Part shown: positions 1 through 8,496 of the stretch, one piece after another
Layout: the number at the start of each line of letters is the position of its first letter
Position numbering within the stretch: the stretch's first letter is position 1
Source of the DNA: Candidatus Woesearchaeota archaeon
Lineage (GTDB): Archaea; Nanobdellota; Nanobdellia; SCGC-AAA011-G17; JAFCDX01
Direction: 5' to 3'
DNA: 46,711 nucleotides
NCBI GenBank assembly: GCA_017609465.1
Contig: JAFCDX010000003.1
Coordinates: forward strand, 1 to 46,711
Program-made: the position numbers and the translations under genes
The notes under the pieces: model-generated
Told to the model about the DNA's origin: nothing
The model's database searches: none
Seen by the model: the letters and a program-made list of their open reading frames with translations, nothing else

Positions 1-103
1 CAGAAGAATTAAAAAATATCAACAAAGCTTCCATTTCGTTAAAGAATTTTTTAGCCAAGATAGGATTTCTCTTTTTCAAACTTTTAAATTTTAAATTTTT
101 CAT
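1..103 (-). CDS. Partial hypothetical protein (N-terminus only, runs off the window edge)
   Basis: Minus-strand ATG at 103..101 opens MKNLKFKSLKKRNPILAKKFFNEMEALLIFFNSS...; ATGA overlap with the stop of the 100..291 ORF. Confidence 0.45.
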   Translation of the reverse strand, partial: MKNLKFKSLKKRNPILAKKFFNEMEALLIFFNSS

Positions 104-291
104 TTTCTAAAGCTCTTGTTTATCCACATAAATATTCCTGTAATTATTGCAAGATTCAAAGCCATCCCAGTATTAAGCCTTATAATAAAATACAAGGTTC
201 CTACCAAACCTAAAATTAATATTATCTCGCTTATTAAAACAATAAATCCTTTTTCAGCAATTGTTAATATATTACTTTTTCTTTTTTTCAT
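100..291 (-). CDS. Small membrane protein, two predicted hydrophobic segments
   Basis: 63-aa ORF; hydrophobic stretches GFIVLISEIILILGLVGTLYFII and MALNLAIITGIFMWI; ATGA overlap with the downstream ORF. Confidence 0.55.
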   Translation of the reverse strand: MKKRKSNILTIAEKGFIVLISEIILILGLVGTLYFIIRLNTGMALNLAIITGIFMWINKSFRK

Positions 292-400
292 ACTTCTTTT
301 TTACAGTTCTTTGCCCTCCCCCTTTCTTGTACGGACTATATCTTCTCTTCTCTTTCTTGTCTCTTTTGGACTTTCTTCTTCCATATATATCTGATGCCAT
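272..400 (-). CDS. Small basic hypothetical protein (42 aa)
   Basis: Hand translation: MASDIYGRRKSKRDKKEKRRYSPYKKGGGQRTVKKKYEKKKK*; overlaps the start of the 63-aa ORF; below the ORF-track size cut-off. Confidence 0.4.
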   Translation of the reverse strand: MASDIYGRRKSKRDKKEKRRYSPYKKGGGQRTVKKKYEKKKK

Positions 401-458
401 TTTAACTATTATATTAAACAAGAATTAATTATTTAAATAATTTGTCATAAAATATGCC

Positions 459-1424
459 ATGAAAACGGAAAGTCTTGTTAAAGTAGCATTATTAAGCATA
501 TTTTTGGGTTCTTTGATAATAGGATTTAATGATGTTGATTTTACTTCATTTACAGTTGCAAGAAAGTCTGTTCATGAATCTTATAAAAATATAAAAGTTT
601 ATTTTTGCCCGAGAGACAATTGCTCATTGGAACTTGAGAAAATCATAGAAGATGAAACAATCTGCGCTTTTTATGACTTAAATCTTGAAAATATTGAAAA
701 CAAATTAATAAAAACGCAATATAGATTAGTAACCCACAACAGGGACGATATTGAAATAGCTCACAGGGAAAATAAAGGTTATCAATTAATGCATAATAAG
801 TTCTGTGTATCAGGAAACAATATTGCTACTGGATCTTTTAATCCAACCCATAATGGAAACTACAAGAACAATAATAATTTAATTATAATAAAGTCAGATT
901 ATCTCTCTAAGAATTACAATGATGAGTTTAATGAATTATGGGATTTAAATTTTGGGGACGGTAATGAAGTAAAATACAAATACATTGAATATGGGGATGT
1001 AAAAATAACAAACTTATTCTGTCCAGAGGATTCATGCAAGGAAAATGTTCTAAGAGAACTAGATAAATCTGAAGAGAGTATTTACTTCATGCTGTTTTCT
1101 TTTACTGATAAGGAAATTGCAAATAAATTAATTGAGAAAAACAAAATCATTGATGTGAAAGGAATAATGGAAAAACAGAGAATAAATATGGAATATAATA
1201 TGTATAAAATATTGAGAAATAATAGTATTAATGTAATTCCTGACAATAACAAATATATAATGCACCACAAGGTGTTCATAATAGATAATAAAACAGTAAT
1301 TACAGGCTCTTATAATCCCACAAGTTCTGGTAATAAAAGAAATGATGAGAACATATTAATAATAGAATCAAAAGATATTGCGGAAAAATACCTTGGTGAA
1401 TTTAATTACCTGTGGAACAATTAA
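459..1424 (+). CDS. Secreted or membrane-anchored phospholipase D-like protein (PLD/HKD nuclease superfamily)
   Basis: N-terminal hydrophobic signal; two repeats HNKFCVSGNNIATGSFNPTHNGN and HHKVFIIDNKTVITGSYNPTSSGN matching the HxKx4D...GSxNxT pattern. Confidence 0.85.
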   Translation: MKTESLVKVALLSIFLGSLIIGFNDVDFTSFTVARKSVHESYKNIKVYFCPRDNCSLELEKIIEDETICAFYDLNLENIENKLIKTQYRLVTHNRDDIEIAHRENKGYQLMHNKFCVSGNNIATGSFNPTHNGNYKNNNNLIIIKSDYLSKNYNDEFNELWDLNFGDGNEVKYKYIEYGDVKITNLFCPEDSCKENVLRELDKSEESIYFMLFSFTDKEIANKLIEKNKIIDVKGIMEKQRINMEYNMYKILRNNSINVIPDNNKYIMHHKVFIIDNKTVITGSYNPTSSGNKRNDENILIIESKDIAEKYLGEFNYLWNN

Positions 1425-1430
1425 GTTCTT

Positions 1431-1449
1431 ACAGTAGATCGCAAAGTAA
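1431..1449 (+). repeat. 19-bp inverted repeat, left arm (ACAGTAGATCGCAAAGTAA)
   Basis: Exact reverse complement of 4429..4447. Confidence 0.9.
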
Positions 1450-1490
1450 CCAAGAATTGTAAATAACAGTTTATAATAGGAAAGGAATAT

Positions 1491-2615
1491 TTATTTGGTA
1501 CCCTTGTTTTTAATAAAAAACAATATAACTACAACCATTATAGATAAAATACCTGCAATTCTAAACGCCATTGAAATATTATATAAATCCGCCAAATAAC
1601 CTATAAATGGTGCAAATACAATGTAACCAAAATTCTGCATAAGATTATTTATTGAAAGAACAGTGCTTCTATTTTTTGATTCTATTTCTCTGTTTAACAA
1701 GTGTCCCATCACAGGGGAAGATATTCCTCCAAAGAGAGCCATCAAAATTATCAAACCAACTCCAAAATACCCTAAAAATACTGTAGCTAAAACAACTAAC
1801 AATCCTTTTAATATGTATGATAATATTAAAGTTTGTTTATCTCCTAATTTTTCAGAAATGTAATGTGAAGAAAATGCGCCAAACATTCCAAGAAGCGAAA
1901 TAAGTGCTAAAACGATTCCAAATAAAGCAACAGGCAGATTAACAAAATCGAAGAATATTTGATTCAAATTAAATAATGACTCTCCTACTCCAAAGGAAAA
2001 AATACCAAATACTGCTAAAAATAATAGTTGTCTGTTTTTGATGAATAGTTTAAAGGACTTATAAGAATGTTTTAAGATATTTCTATGTTTTTCTTTTTTG
2101 TAACTTGGCTCTGTTATGAGGAATACTAGAATAAATCCCAATAACGCCAAGGGGATAGTTAGTAGGAATGGAAGCCTAAGAAAATAGTTTGCCATGAAAC
2201 CACCAGCTACAGCACCAATAAAAGAACCTATTTGTAATAAAACTTCATTCCTGCCAAGAATTTTTTTGTAATCTTTTTCTTTCCCAAGTTTTTTTATTGA
2301 ATCATAATAAAGAGCTTCTTGAGTTCCACTATTTAGTGTATTCTTAAATGCAAATATAATAGCAAATAGAACCAACATATAGAAACTCGTAGAAAAAGCT
2401 AATAGAGTTATTGCAATTACTGTAAGAAAACTTGCAATCATCATAGTTTTCTTTCTGCCAAACAAATCAGAAAAAGCACCTGTTGGAATTTCAAAAACTA
2501 AAGCTGTAATCGACATAATGCAAGTCATAACTGGCAAGAAAAAAGCTAAATGAGAAGTAAAGCTCCTTATATACATAATTTTAATATTTCTTTGGAGCAA
2601 ATATCTTTCAGTCAT
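1491..2615 (-). CDS. MFS transporter
   Basis: About 11-12 hydrophobic segments; MFS loop motif GAFSDLFGRKKTM. Confidence 0.9.
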   Translation of the reverse strand: MTERYLLQRNIKIMYIRSFTSHLAFFLPVMTCIMSITALVFEIPTGAFSDLFGRKKTMMIASFLTVIAITLLAFSTSFYMLVLFAIIFAFKNTLNSGTQEALYYDSIKKLGKEKDYKKILGRNEVLLQIGSFIGAVAGGFMANYFLRLPFLLTIPLALLGFILVFLITEPSYKKEKHRNILKHSYKSFKLFIKNRQLLFLAVFGIFSFGVGESLFNLNQIFFDFVNLPVALFGIVLALISLLGMFGAFSSHYISEKLGDKQTLILSYILKGLLVVLATVFLGYFGVGLIILMALFGGISSPVMGHLLNREIESKNRSTVLSINNLMQNFGYIVFAPFIGYLADLYNISMAFRIAGILSIMVVVILFFIKNKGTK

Positions 2616-2863
2616 TTTCCCAACTCCTTCACAGCTTCAGCAGGATCCTTTAACCTATATAGTCTTTTTCTAGAATCTTCTGGATCTAATGTTAAGTTTA
2701 GCCACCCAAATTTTTTAAGTCTTGAGAGAACAATGCTAGTATTAGTTATCCTTAGCAAATTTTCTGCCTGTTGATGAGTAAACTGCTTATCTTTGAATTT
2801 AGACCACAATTTAGAATAGTGCTTCATAATCCATTTTGGAAGAGGAGATATTATATTACTCAT
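2612..2863 (-). CDS. Winged-helix (MarR/ArsR-like) transcriptional regulator
   Basis: 83 aa, HTH-like FTHQQAENLLRITNTSIVLSRLKKFGWL plus basic wing DSRKRLYRL; ATGA overlap with the MFS gene. Confidence 0.7.
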   Translation of the reverse strand: MSNIISPLPKWIMKHYSKLWSKFKDKQFTHQQAENLLRITNTSIVLSRLKKFGWLNLTLDPEDSRKRLYRLKDPAEAVKELGK

Positions 2864-2868
2864 TTGGT

Positions 2869-2885
2869 TAATTATTGTATAATTA
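2869..2885. promoter_or_regulatory. Palindrome TAATTAT-TGT-ATAATTA next to the regulator start, candidate operator
   Basis: 7-bp perfect arms with 3-nt spacer, 5 bp upstream of the regulator ATG on the minus strand. Confidence 0.35.
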
Positions 2886-3010
2886 GTATATAAAGATTTC
2901 CATATTCCACTATAACAATATTTATATATTACTTAACCTTATAGTATATTAATTAACTAAATGATATAAACCAGAGAAGACGAAGTTTCGACGCAACATC
3001 TCCTCTGACC

Positions 3011-4161
3011 ATGGAGTCCGGAATGAACCCCACAAATAGAAATAAGACAAAGGAATTTAATAAATCTTTGCATAATCTGAAATCCAAAGAGATAAAGAAA
3101 ATTACAAAACTCCTGAAAAAGAAAATATATCCTTCTGTAAATCTCAAAATGCACCATAACTCAAAGTATTCTGAAACAGACTTCCTTGATCTCTTAACTT
3201 ATGTTGCAATAACTCATGACTTTACAAATAATGGATCAAAAACATTTGAATTGCTAAAAGAGAATACTCCTGCTTCAAACACAGTTATTCATCATATCAA
3301 AAAAATTCATCCCGATTATGTTGAAAAGCTATTCATGAAAATATTTGATAAATTAATCAAAGAAGCTACAAAATACAAGCCATTCAGGCAAAGAGTTGAT
3401 TTAGCTATTGATATTACAGAACAGATGTATTACGGAGATAAAAATGATTATATGGTGTGTGAAACAAAGCCAAAAGATGGAACTTCTCACTGCTTTAGAT
3501 ACATAACAATAAATGTGGTTGAAAATGGAAAAAGATTTACTTTGTTGGCATTACCAATGCATAAGTTTACAACAAAGGCACAGGTTGTAAGAAAATTAAT
3601 TACTTATGCAAAATCAAAAGTAAAGATAAGATATATTTATTTGGATAGAGGATTTTCAATTCTGAAATTATTAATCTGTTAAAAGAATTAAGAGTTAAAT
3701 TTCTGATGCCTGCTATTAAGAATATTAAGATACAGACTTATATGAAAAAATATGGTGGTGTATGGTCAAGGATTATTGATTATGATATGGGCTACAGAAA
3801 GTATAACAGAGCAGAGTTTAAGCTTGTGTTTGTAGATGACAAAGAAGGAAATAAAAGAACTTTTGCTACAAACATTCTTATTGGGGAACAGATAGCACAT
3901 TATTATTTTAAATGGTATTCTAAAAGATGGGGAATTGAAACTTCCTACAGGGTTAAAGGAGATTTCAAGGCAAGAACTACATCAAAATATTATTCTGTAA
4001 GATTGTTTTATTTTATGTGGTCTGTAAGCTTGTATAATTTATGGGTTTTAGTCAGCTTAATTGTAGCTTTGATATTCTTTATTGATTTAAAGAAGCCATT
4101 AGTTACTGCTAAACTATTTGGAACTGTTCTTTATTCTTCTGCACCAAAAAGAATAACATGA
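3011..4161 (+). pseudogene. IS-element transposase (DDE type, IS4/ISH3-like), interrupted by a frameshift
   Basis: ORFs 3011..3682 and 3706..4161 are one protein if one T is restored in the T4 run at 3653-3656 (..YLDRGF|FNSEIINLLKELRVKFLMPAIKN..); VDLAIDITEQMYYGD and WYSKRWGIETSYR resemble DDE transposase motifs. Confidence 0.8.
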
Positions 4162-4177
4162 CCTAGCGTGAGCTCTC

Positions 4178-4402
4178 TTATTTTGATTCTTCATAATTCT
4201 TAATTGCAAAATAAATACCAACTATTGTGGGAATAGCAAATATTCCTATCTGAATAAGTCTAATATAAGGAATAGCTACCTCACTGCTATTATCAATTAC
4301 ATTTTGGATATGCTCTTTTAGTATAATTTCCATTAGAATTACAGCCCCTGCAATGATAAACCAAGCCCAAGCCTTAGTTGCTATCTTTTTTAGCCAGTCC
4401 AT
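4178..4402 (-). CDS. Small membrane protein (74 aa)
   Basis: Two hydrophobic segments WFIIAGAVILMEIIL and IGIFAIPTIVGIYFAI. Confidence 0.55.
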   Translation of the reverse strand: MDWLKKIATKAWAWFIIAGAVILMEIILKEHIQNVIDNSSEVAIPYIRLIQIGIFAIPTIVGIYFAIKNYEESK

Positions 4403-4428
4403 AAGGAGAAGTATTCATGTAGATTTAT

Positions 4429-4447
4429 TTACTTTGCGATCTACTGT
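4429..4447 (-). repeat. 19-bp inverted repeat, right arm
   Basis: TTACTTTGCGATCTACTGT is the exact reverse complement of 1431..1449. Confidence 0.9.
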
Positions 4448-4452
4448 CTTAA

Positions 4453-4518
4453 CCGAAACATTTAAATATGAATATATATTCAAAATATCATAATGAATAA
4501 TAATTCATTATAGGAGGT
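4453..4518 (+). promoter_or_regulatory. Archaeal promoter (BRE CGAAA, TATA TTTAAATA), two palindromes, and Shine-Dalgarno AGGAGGT
   Basis: CCGAAACATTTAAATA at 4453-4468; TGAATATATATTCA at 4469-4482; ATAATGAAT-AATA-ATTCATTAT at 4490-4511; AGGAGGT at 4512-4518. Confidence 0.7.
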
Positions 4519-4525
4519 TTAACAA

Positions 4526-4756
4526 ATGCCAAATTTTAATGGACAAGGACCTGTATGGGGAAACGGCCCAAGAACAGGAAGAGGATTAGGACCGTGCGGA
4601 AGAGGATTTAGAAGAGGATTCGGTAGAGGTTTCAGAAGATATTTGGAACCAGTATCATTGACAAAAGAAGAAGAGAAAAAGATACTTGAAGCTGAATTAA
4701 AAGAAATAGAAACAGAAAAACAGGAAATAGAAAAAAGACTCAAAGAAATGAAATAA
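4526..4756 (+). CDS. DUF5320 family protein (Gly/Arg-rich N-terminus, coiled-coil C-terminus)
   Basis: MPNFNGQGPVWGNGPRTGRGLGPCGRG N-terminal signature. Confidence 0.75.
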   Translation: MPNFNGQGPVWGNGPRTGRGLGPCGRGFRRGFGRGFRRYLEPVSLTKEEEKKILEAELKEIETEKQEIEKRLKEMK

Positions 4757-5076
4757 TGCCAAGACCAAGAAGATGCAGAAAAATAGGTTTCAGGCCTGAT
4801 ATAACCTATTTCAAACCAAGAGGGTTTAGAATGATTGACTTAGATGAAGTTATATTAACCATGGATGAGATTGAAGCTGTAAGATTAAAGGACTTGGAAA
4901 AACTTGATCAGGAAAAGGCAGCAAAAAAAATGAATGTCTCACAACCAACTTTCCACAGATTAGTATTAAGCGCAAGGAAAAAAATAGCTGATGCACTCAT
5001 AAAAGGAAAGGCAATAAAAATGGAAGGTGGAAATTATATATACAAAGGCAAAAAGTTTTTAAATAAAACAGAATAA
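4756..5076 (+). CDS. DUF134 / UPF0251 family HTH DNA-binding protein
   Basis: MPRPRRCRKIGFRPDITYFKPRG...LTMDEIEAVRLKDLEKLDQEKAAKKMNVSQPTFHRLVLSARKKIADALIKGKAI; TAATG overlap with the upstream gene. Confidence 0.88.
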   Translation: MPRPRRCRKIGFRPDITYFKPRGFRMIDLDEVILTMDEIEAVRLKDLEKLDQEKAAKKMNVSQPTFHRLVLSARKKIADALIKGKAIKMEGGNYIYKGKKFLNKTE

Positions 5077-5084
5077 AATTTTCT

Positions 5085-5456
5085 ATGAAAAAGATAATCT
5101 TGTTAACTTTTTTAATAATATTGATATCCGGGTGTATGCCTAGTTCAGGGATATATCTTGTTTCAGATGGAGAAACATTGCCTTCAAATGTGTGTAAGAA
5201 CATACAGGAAAAAAATATAGTTATTCATAGAAAAGGATGTCTTGCATGCGCAAAAGCATTACCAATATTAAATGAAATTGAATTTGAACATAACATTAAA
5301 ATAGAATATTATGATTTGGCAGTTCCTGAAGAAAGGGAAAAATTATTAAGCATGAATTTCACCACACAGTATGTTCCTACATTAATATCAAACTGCAAAG
5401 CGTATGTGGGAATAAAAAGTAAGGAAAATTATCTACAAATATTAGAAAATGGTTGA
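5085..5456 (+). CDS. Lipoprotein-like thioredoxin-fold protein with a CxxC motif
   Basis: Lipobox-like LISGC; VIHRKGCLACAKALPILNEIE; cis-Pro-like YVPTLI. Confidence 0.75.
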   Translation: MKKIILLTFLIILISGCMPSSGIYLVSDGETLPSNVCKNIQEKNIVIHRKGCLACAKALPILNEIEFEHNIKIEYYDLAVPEEREKLLSMNFTTQYVPTLISNCKAYVGIKSKENYLQILENG

Positions 5457-6150
5457 TTTAACATTACCTACAATAGTATTACTGGCAGCAGCTGATGCCG
5501 TTAATCCGTGTGCAATGGCTGTTCTTGTATTGGTTCTAATCAACATTTTACTTGAAAACCCAAAAAATGAGAAAAAGATTCTAAAGGCAGGATTGTTTTT
5601 TTCATTATCCATATTCATAATGTATTTCTTATATGGAATAATAATAGTTCAGTTCTTTAAGACCCTAAGTTTATTTTTACAAAATTTAACTCCTTACATT
5701 TTCAAAGGAGTTGGTATATTAGCATTAATATTGGGTATCTTAAATATAAAAGATTACTTCAAATACAAACCAGGAGGACTAGGAACAGAGATGCCTTTAA
5801 GTATGAGGCCAAAAGTAAAGAATTTAATCAATAAGATAACAGGACCGACAGGGGCTTTCTTAATAGGAATATTTGTTACATTATTTTTACTTCCATGCAC
5901 CATAGGGCCTTACATAGTTGCAGGAAACATTTTATCATTAACTGAATTCTTACAAACAATTCCTTGGTTGTTGTTATATAATCTTATATTTGTAATGCCG
6001 ATGGTAATAATAACATTGATAATATATTTTGGTGTTTCAAAACTTGAAGACATAAATGCATGGAAGGAAAGAAACATAAGATATCTACATTTGATTGCAG
6101 GGACTTTAATATCAATAATCGGAATTTTAATGTTTTTTAACCTAATCTGA
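5449..6150 (+). CDS. CcdA/DsbD-type thiol-disulfide transmembrane protein
   Basis: Multi-TM; conserved NPC (DAVNPCAMAVL) and LPC (LFLLPCTIGPYIVAG) cysteine motifs; overlaps the thioredoxin gene. Confidence 0.85.
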   Translation: MVDLTLPTIVLLAAADAVNPCAMAVLVLVLINILLENPKNEKKILKAGLFFSLSIFIMYFLYGIIIVQFFKTLSLFLQNLTPYIFKGVGILALILGILNIKDYFKYKPGGLGTEMPLSMRPKVKNLINKITGPTGAFLIGIFVTLFLLPCTIGPYIVAGNILSLTEFLQTIPWLLLYNLIFVMPMVIITLIIYFGVSKLEDINAWKERNIRYLHLIAGTLISIIGILMFFNLI

Positions 6151-6192
6151 ATAATAGAAATATTTATATACTAATTTAAGTAAATTATTCTT

Positions 6193-6549
6193 ATGGAAAC
6201 TAAAAACAAAGTGGTGATTGGAGTAGTAATCATAGCAGTTTTCGCAATTCTAGCTTTTACAGGTGTTGTTAACACAACTGCAAAAGGAACATTAATCAAG
6301 GAATGTAAAGGTTCTTCAGGCAGTGGAGATATCTACAAAATGGGTACAATAATGGGTACACAAGCAAACGGTTTGACATATACAAAAACCGATTATTGTT
6401 CAAGAGAAAACCCAAACATTCTTGTAGAATTTAAATGTGACTTTGGTTCACAATCCGGATGGTCTAGAGATACCATTTATTGTAATAATGGTTGCAGTAT
6501 TGGTGCCTGTAAAAAAGGATCTATAAGCGATGGACTTGAAATCTTTTAA
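6193..6549 (+). CDS. Secreted/anchored Cys-containing hypothetical protein
   Basis: N-terminal TM KVVIGVVIIAVFAILAFTGVV, extracellular Cys residues. Confidence 0.55.
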   Translation: METKNKVVIGVVIIAVFAILAFTGVVNTTAKGTLIKECKGSSGSGDIYKMGTIMGTQANGLTYTKTDYCSRENPNILVEFKCDFGSQSGWSRDTIYCNNGCSIGACKKGSISDGLEIF

Positions 6550-6606
6550 TTTTATATTTTTATTTTTATAAAAAGATTTAAATATCTATGACTATTTTTC
6601 TGTTTT

Positions 6607-8040
6607 ATGGATTATAATAAATTGAATTTCAAAGCAGGTATTGAAATTCATCAACAATTAGAAGGAAAAAAATTATTCTGTTCGTGTCCTACTGAGATAA
6701 TTGATGGCAATCCAGACAATATTATAAAAAGAAAATTAAGGGCTAGTGCCGGAGAAAAAGGGGAAGTGGATATTGCTGCAAAATACGAGCAAAAAATAGG
6801 AAAGGAATTTTATTATCAAATTTATGACAAATCTGTATGCCTGATTGATTTGGATGAACAACCCCCAAATAAATTAAACAAAGATGCTTTAAAAACTGCA
6901 TTGCAGGTTTCTTTATTATTAAACTCAGATATATTTGATAATATACAGTTTATGAGAAAAGTTGTAATAGATGGCTCAAACACAACAGGATTCCAAAGAA
7001 CTGCTTTAATAGCAAAAAACGGATTTATAAAAACATCAAAAGGAAAAGTTGGAATTGACACAATATGCCTTGAAGAAGAAGCTGCAAAAATAGTTGAAAA
7101 AGATGATAATAAAGTTGTCTATAATCTGTCAAGAATGGGAATTCCATTGATAGAAATAGCAACAAAACCAGATATAAAGAATCCTGAGCATGCAAAGGAA
7201 GTTGCAGAGACAATAGGAATGATATTAAGATCCGTTAAAGGAATTAAAAGAGGCCTTGGGAGCATAAGACAGGATGTAAATGTTTCTGTAAAAAATGGAC
7301 CAAGAGTTGAATTAAAGGGCTTTCAGGAAATAAGATATATTAAAAAAGTTATTGAAAATGAAGTTGAAAGACATTTAAAATTAAGTAAAAAATTAAAGTC
7401 AGAAGTAAGAAACGTTAAACCAGACGGAAAATCTGAGTTTTTAAGACCTATGCCTGGAGCTTCAAGAATGTATCCTGAATCAGATCTACCCATATTAAAC
7501 ATAAAAAGTTTATTGAAAGAAACAAAAAAACCTGAATTAATAACAGAAAAAGCAGTAAAACTTGAGAAGAAATACAAGCTAAAACCAGAATATGCTAAAG
7601 AAATAGTAAATAAGAACATTGAGTTTGAAAAATTTATGATTGGAAGATTTGATGCTAATTTGATAGCAAAAATCCTAATAGAAATGCCCAAGGAATTGAA
7701 ATCAAGATTCAATCTTGACATTGAAAAATTAAAAAATGAAGATTATCTTGAAGTTATCAAAAACATAAAAGAAGGTGTTCCTGAGAGATTTGCTATTAAG
7801 ATGCTTGAGGATATATTGAGAAAGGGAAAAATAAACAAAAACAACTACAAAATCGCTGAAGAGGATAAACTTGAAAAGGAGATTAAAAACATAGTAAAAA
7901 AGAATAAGGAATTAATAAAAGAAAGGGGAGAACACGCCATAGGTGCTTTAATGGGAGATATAATGAAAAAATTCAAGGGAAAAGTTGATGCAAAAAAAGC
8001 TTCTGAATTGTTAAAAGAAGAGATTAAAAAGATATTATGA
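6607..8040 (+). CDS. gatE: Glutamyl-tRNA(Gln) amidotransferase subunit E (short form)
   Basis: GIEIHQQLEGKKLFCSCPTE, KLRASAGEKGEVDIAA, DLDEQPPNKLNKDAL, MRKVVIDGSNTTGFQRTALIA, GLGSIRQDVNVSV. Confidence 0.93.
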   Translation: MDYNKLNFKAGIEIHQQLEGKKLFCSCPTEIIDGNPDNIIKRKLRASAGEKGEVDIAAKYEQKIGKEFYYQIYDKSVCLIDLDEQPPNKLNKDALKTALQVSLLLNSDIFDNIQFMRKVVIDGSNTTGFQRTALIAKNGFIKTSKGKVGIDTICLEEEAAKIVEKDDNKVVYNLSRMGIPLIEIATKPDIKNPEHAKEVAETIGMILRSVKGIKRGLGSIRQDVNVSVKNGPRVELKGFQEIRYIKKVIENEVERHLKLSKKLKSEVRNVKPDGKSEFLRPMPGASRMYPESDLPILNIKSLLKETKKPELITEKAVKLEKKYKLKPEYAKEIVNKNIEFEKFMIGRFDANLIAKILIEMPKELKSRFNLDIEKLKNEDYLEVIKNIKEGVPERFAIKMLEDILRKGKINKNNYKIAEEDKLEKEIKNIVKKNKELIKERGEHAIGALMGDIMKKFKGKVDAKKASELLKEEIKKIL

Positions 8041-8095
8041 TAAATATATTTTATATCAGATAAATTGTTTTTAAAAGAGACGTTCCTTCCTATTT

Positions 8096-8464
8096 ATGTT
8101 TGACAATTACAATTGTACTATAATGCCTTTGAGTGAAGAAGAGGAAGATTATGATATTTATTCTGGGAATGGAAAGAGTTACTTGATAAAAAATGGAGTT
8201 CTCATATATGAAATAATGGGTTATATGGATGCAGAAAATAAAAAAGTAACCATAAGCGATGATAGTATTCTCATAGAGGATGAAGAAATATCAAAAAAAC
8301 ATATTGAAAATCTTGAAGATGAGGTTAAATATGAGGGGCAATGGATATGTTTGGCAAGATTATGTGGTACTTTAGGTGGGATGATGGGAAACGAAAAAAA
8401 CTTTGACATAAAACAAAGAACTTACTCAAGAAATCTAATTGCAAAAGTAATAATAAACAAATAA
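8096..8464 (+). CDS. Hypothetical protein (122 aa)
   Basis: Open frame between same-strand genes; no family recognised. Confidence 0.5.
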   Translation: MFDNYNCTIMPLSEEEEDYDIYSGNGKSYLIKNGVLIYEIMGYMDAENKKVTISDDSILIEDEEISKKHIENLEDEVKYEGQWICLARLCGTLGGMMGNEKNFDIKQRTYSRNLIAKVIINK

Positions 8465-8496
8465 TTTAAATAATATTAACATTAATAAAAAATCCT

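Noticed and set aside
3640-3720. Programmed -1 frameshifting in the transposase
   Set aside because: GGA TTT TCA lacks a canonical slippery heptamer and no clear downstream stimulator was seen; indel or decay is simpler, though not excluded.
2960-4175. Terminal inverted repeats of the IS element (AGAGAAGACG... versus AGAGAGCTCACG...)
   Set aside because: Only a few matching bases at the ends; IS boundaries and target duplication could not be supported.
7323-7721. Long antisense ORFs over gatE and many other genes (e.g. 23399..23917, 33838..34215, 29869..30186)
   Set aside because: They mirror AT-rich, Lys-rich coding sequence on the opposite strand, have low-complexity Phe/Ser/Leu translations, and conflict with confidently identified genes.
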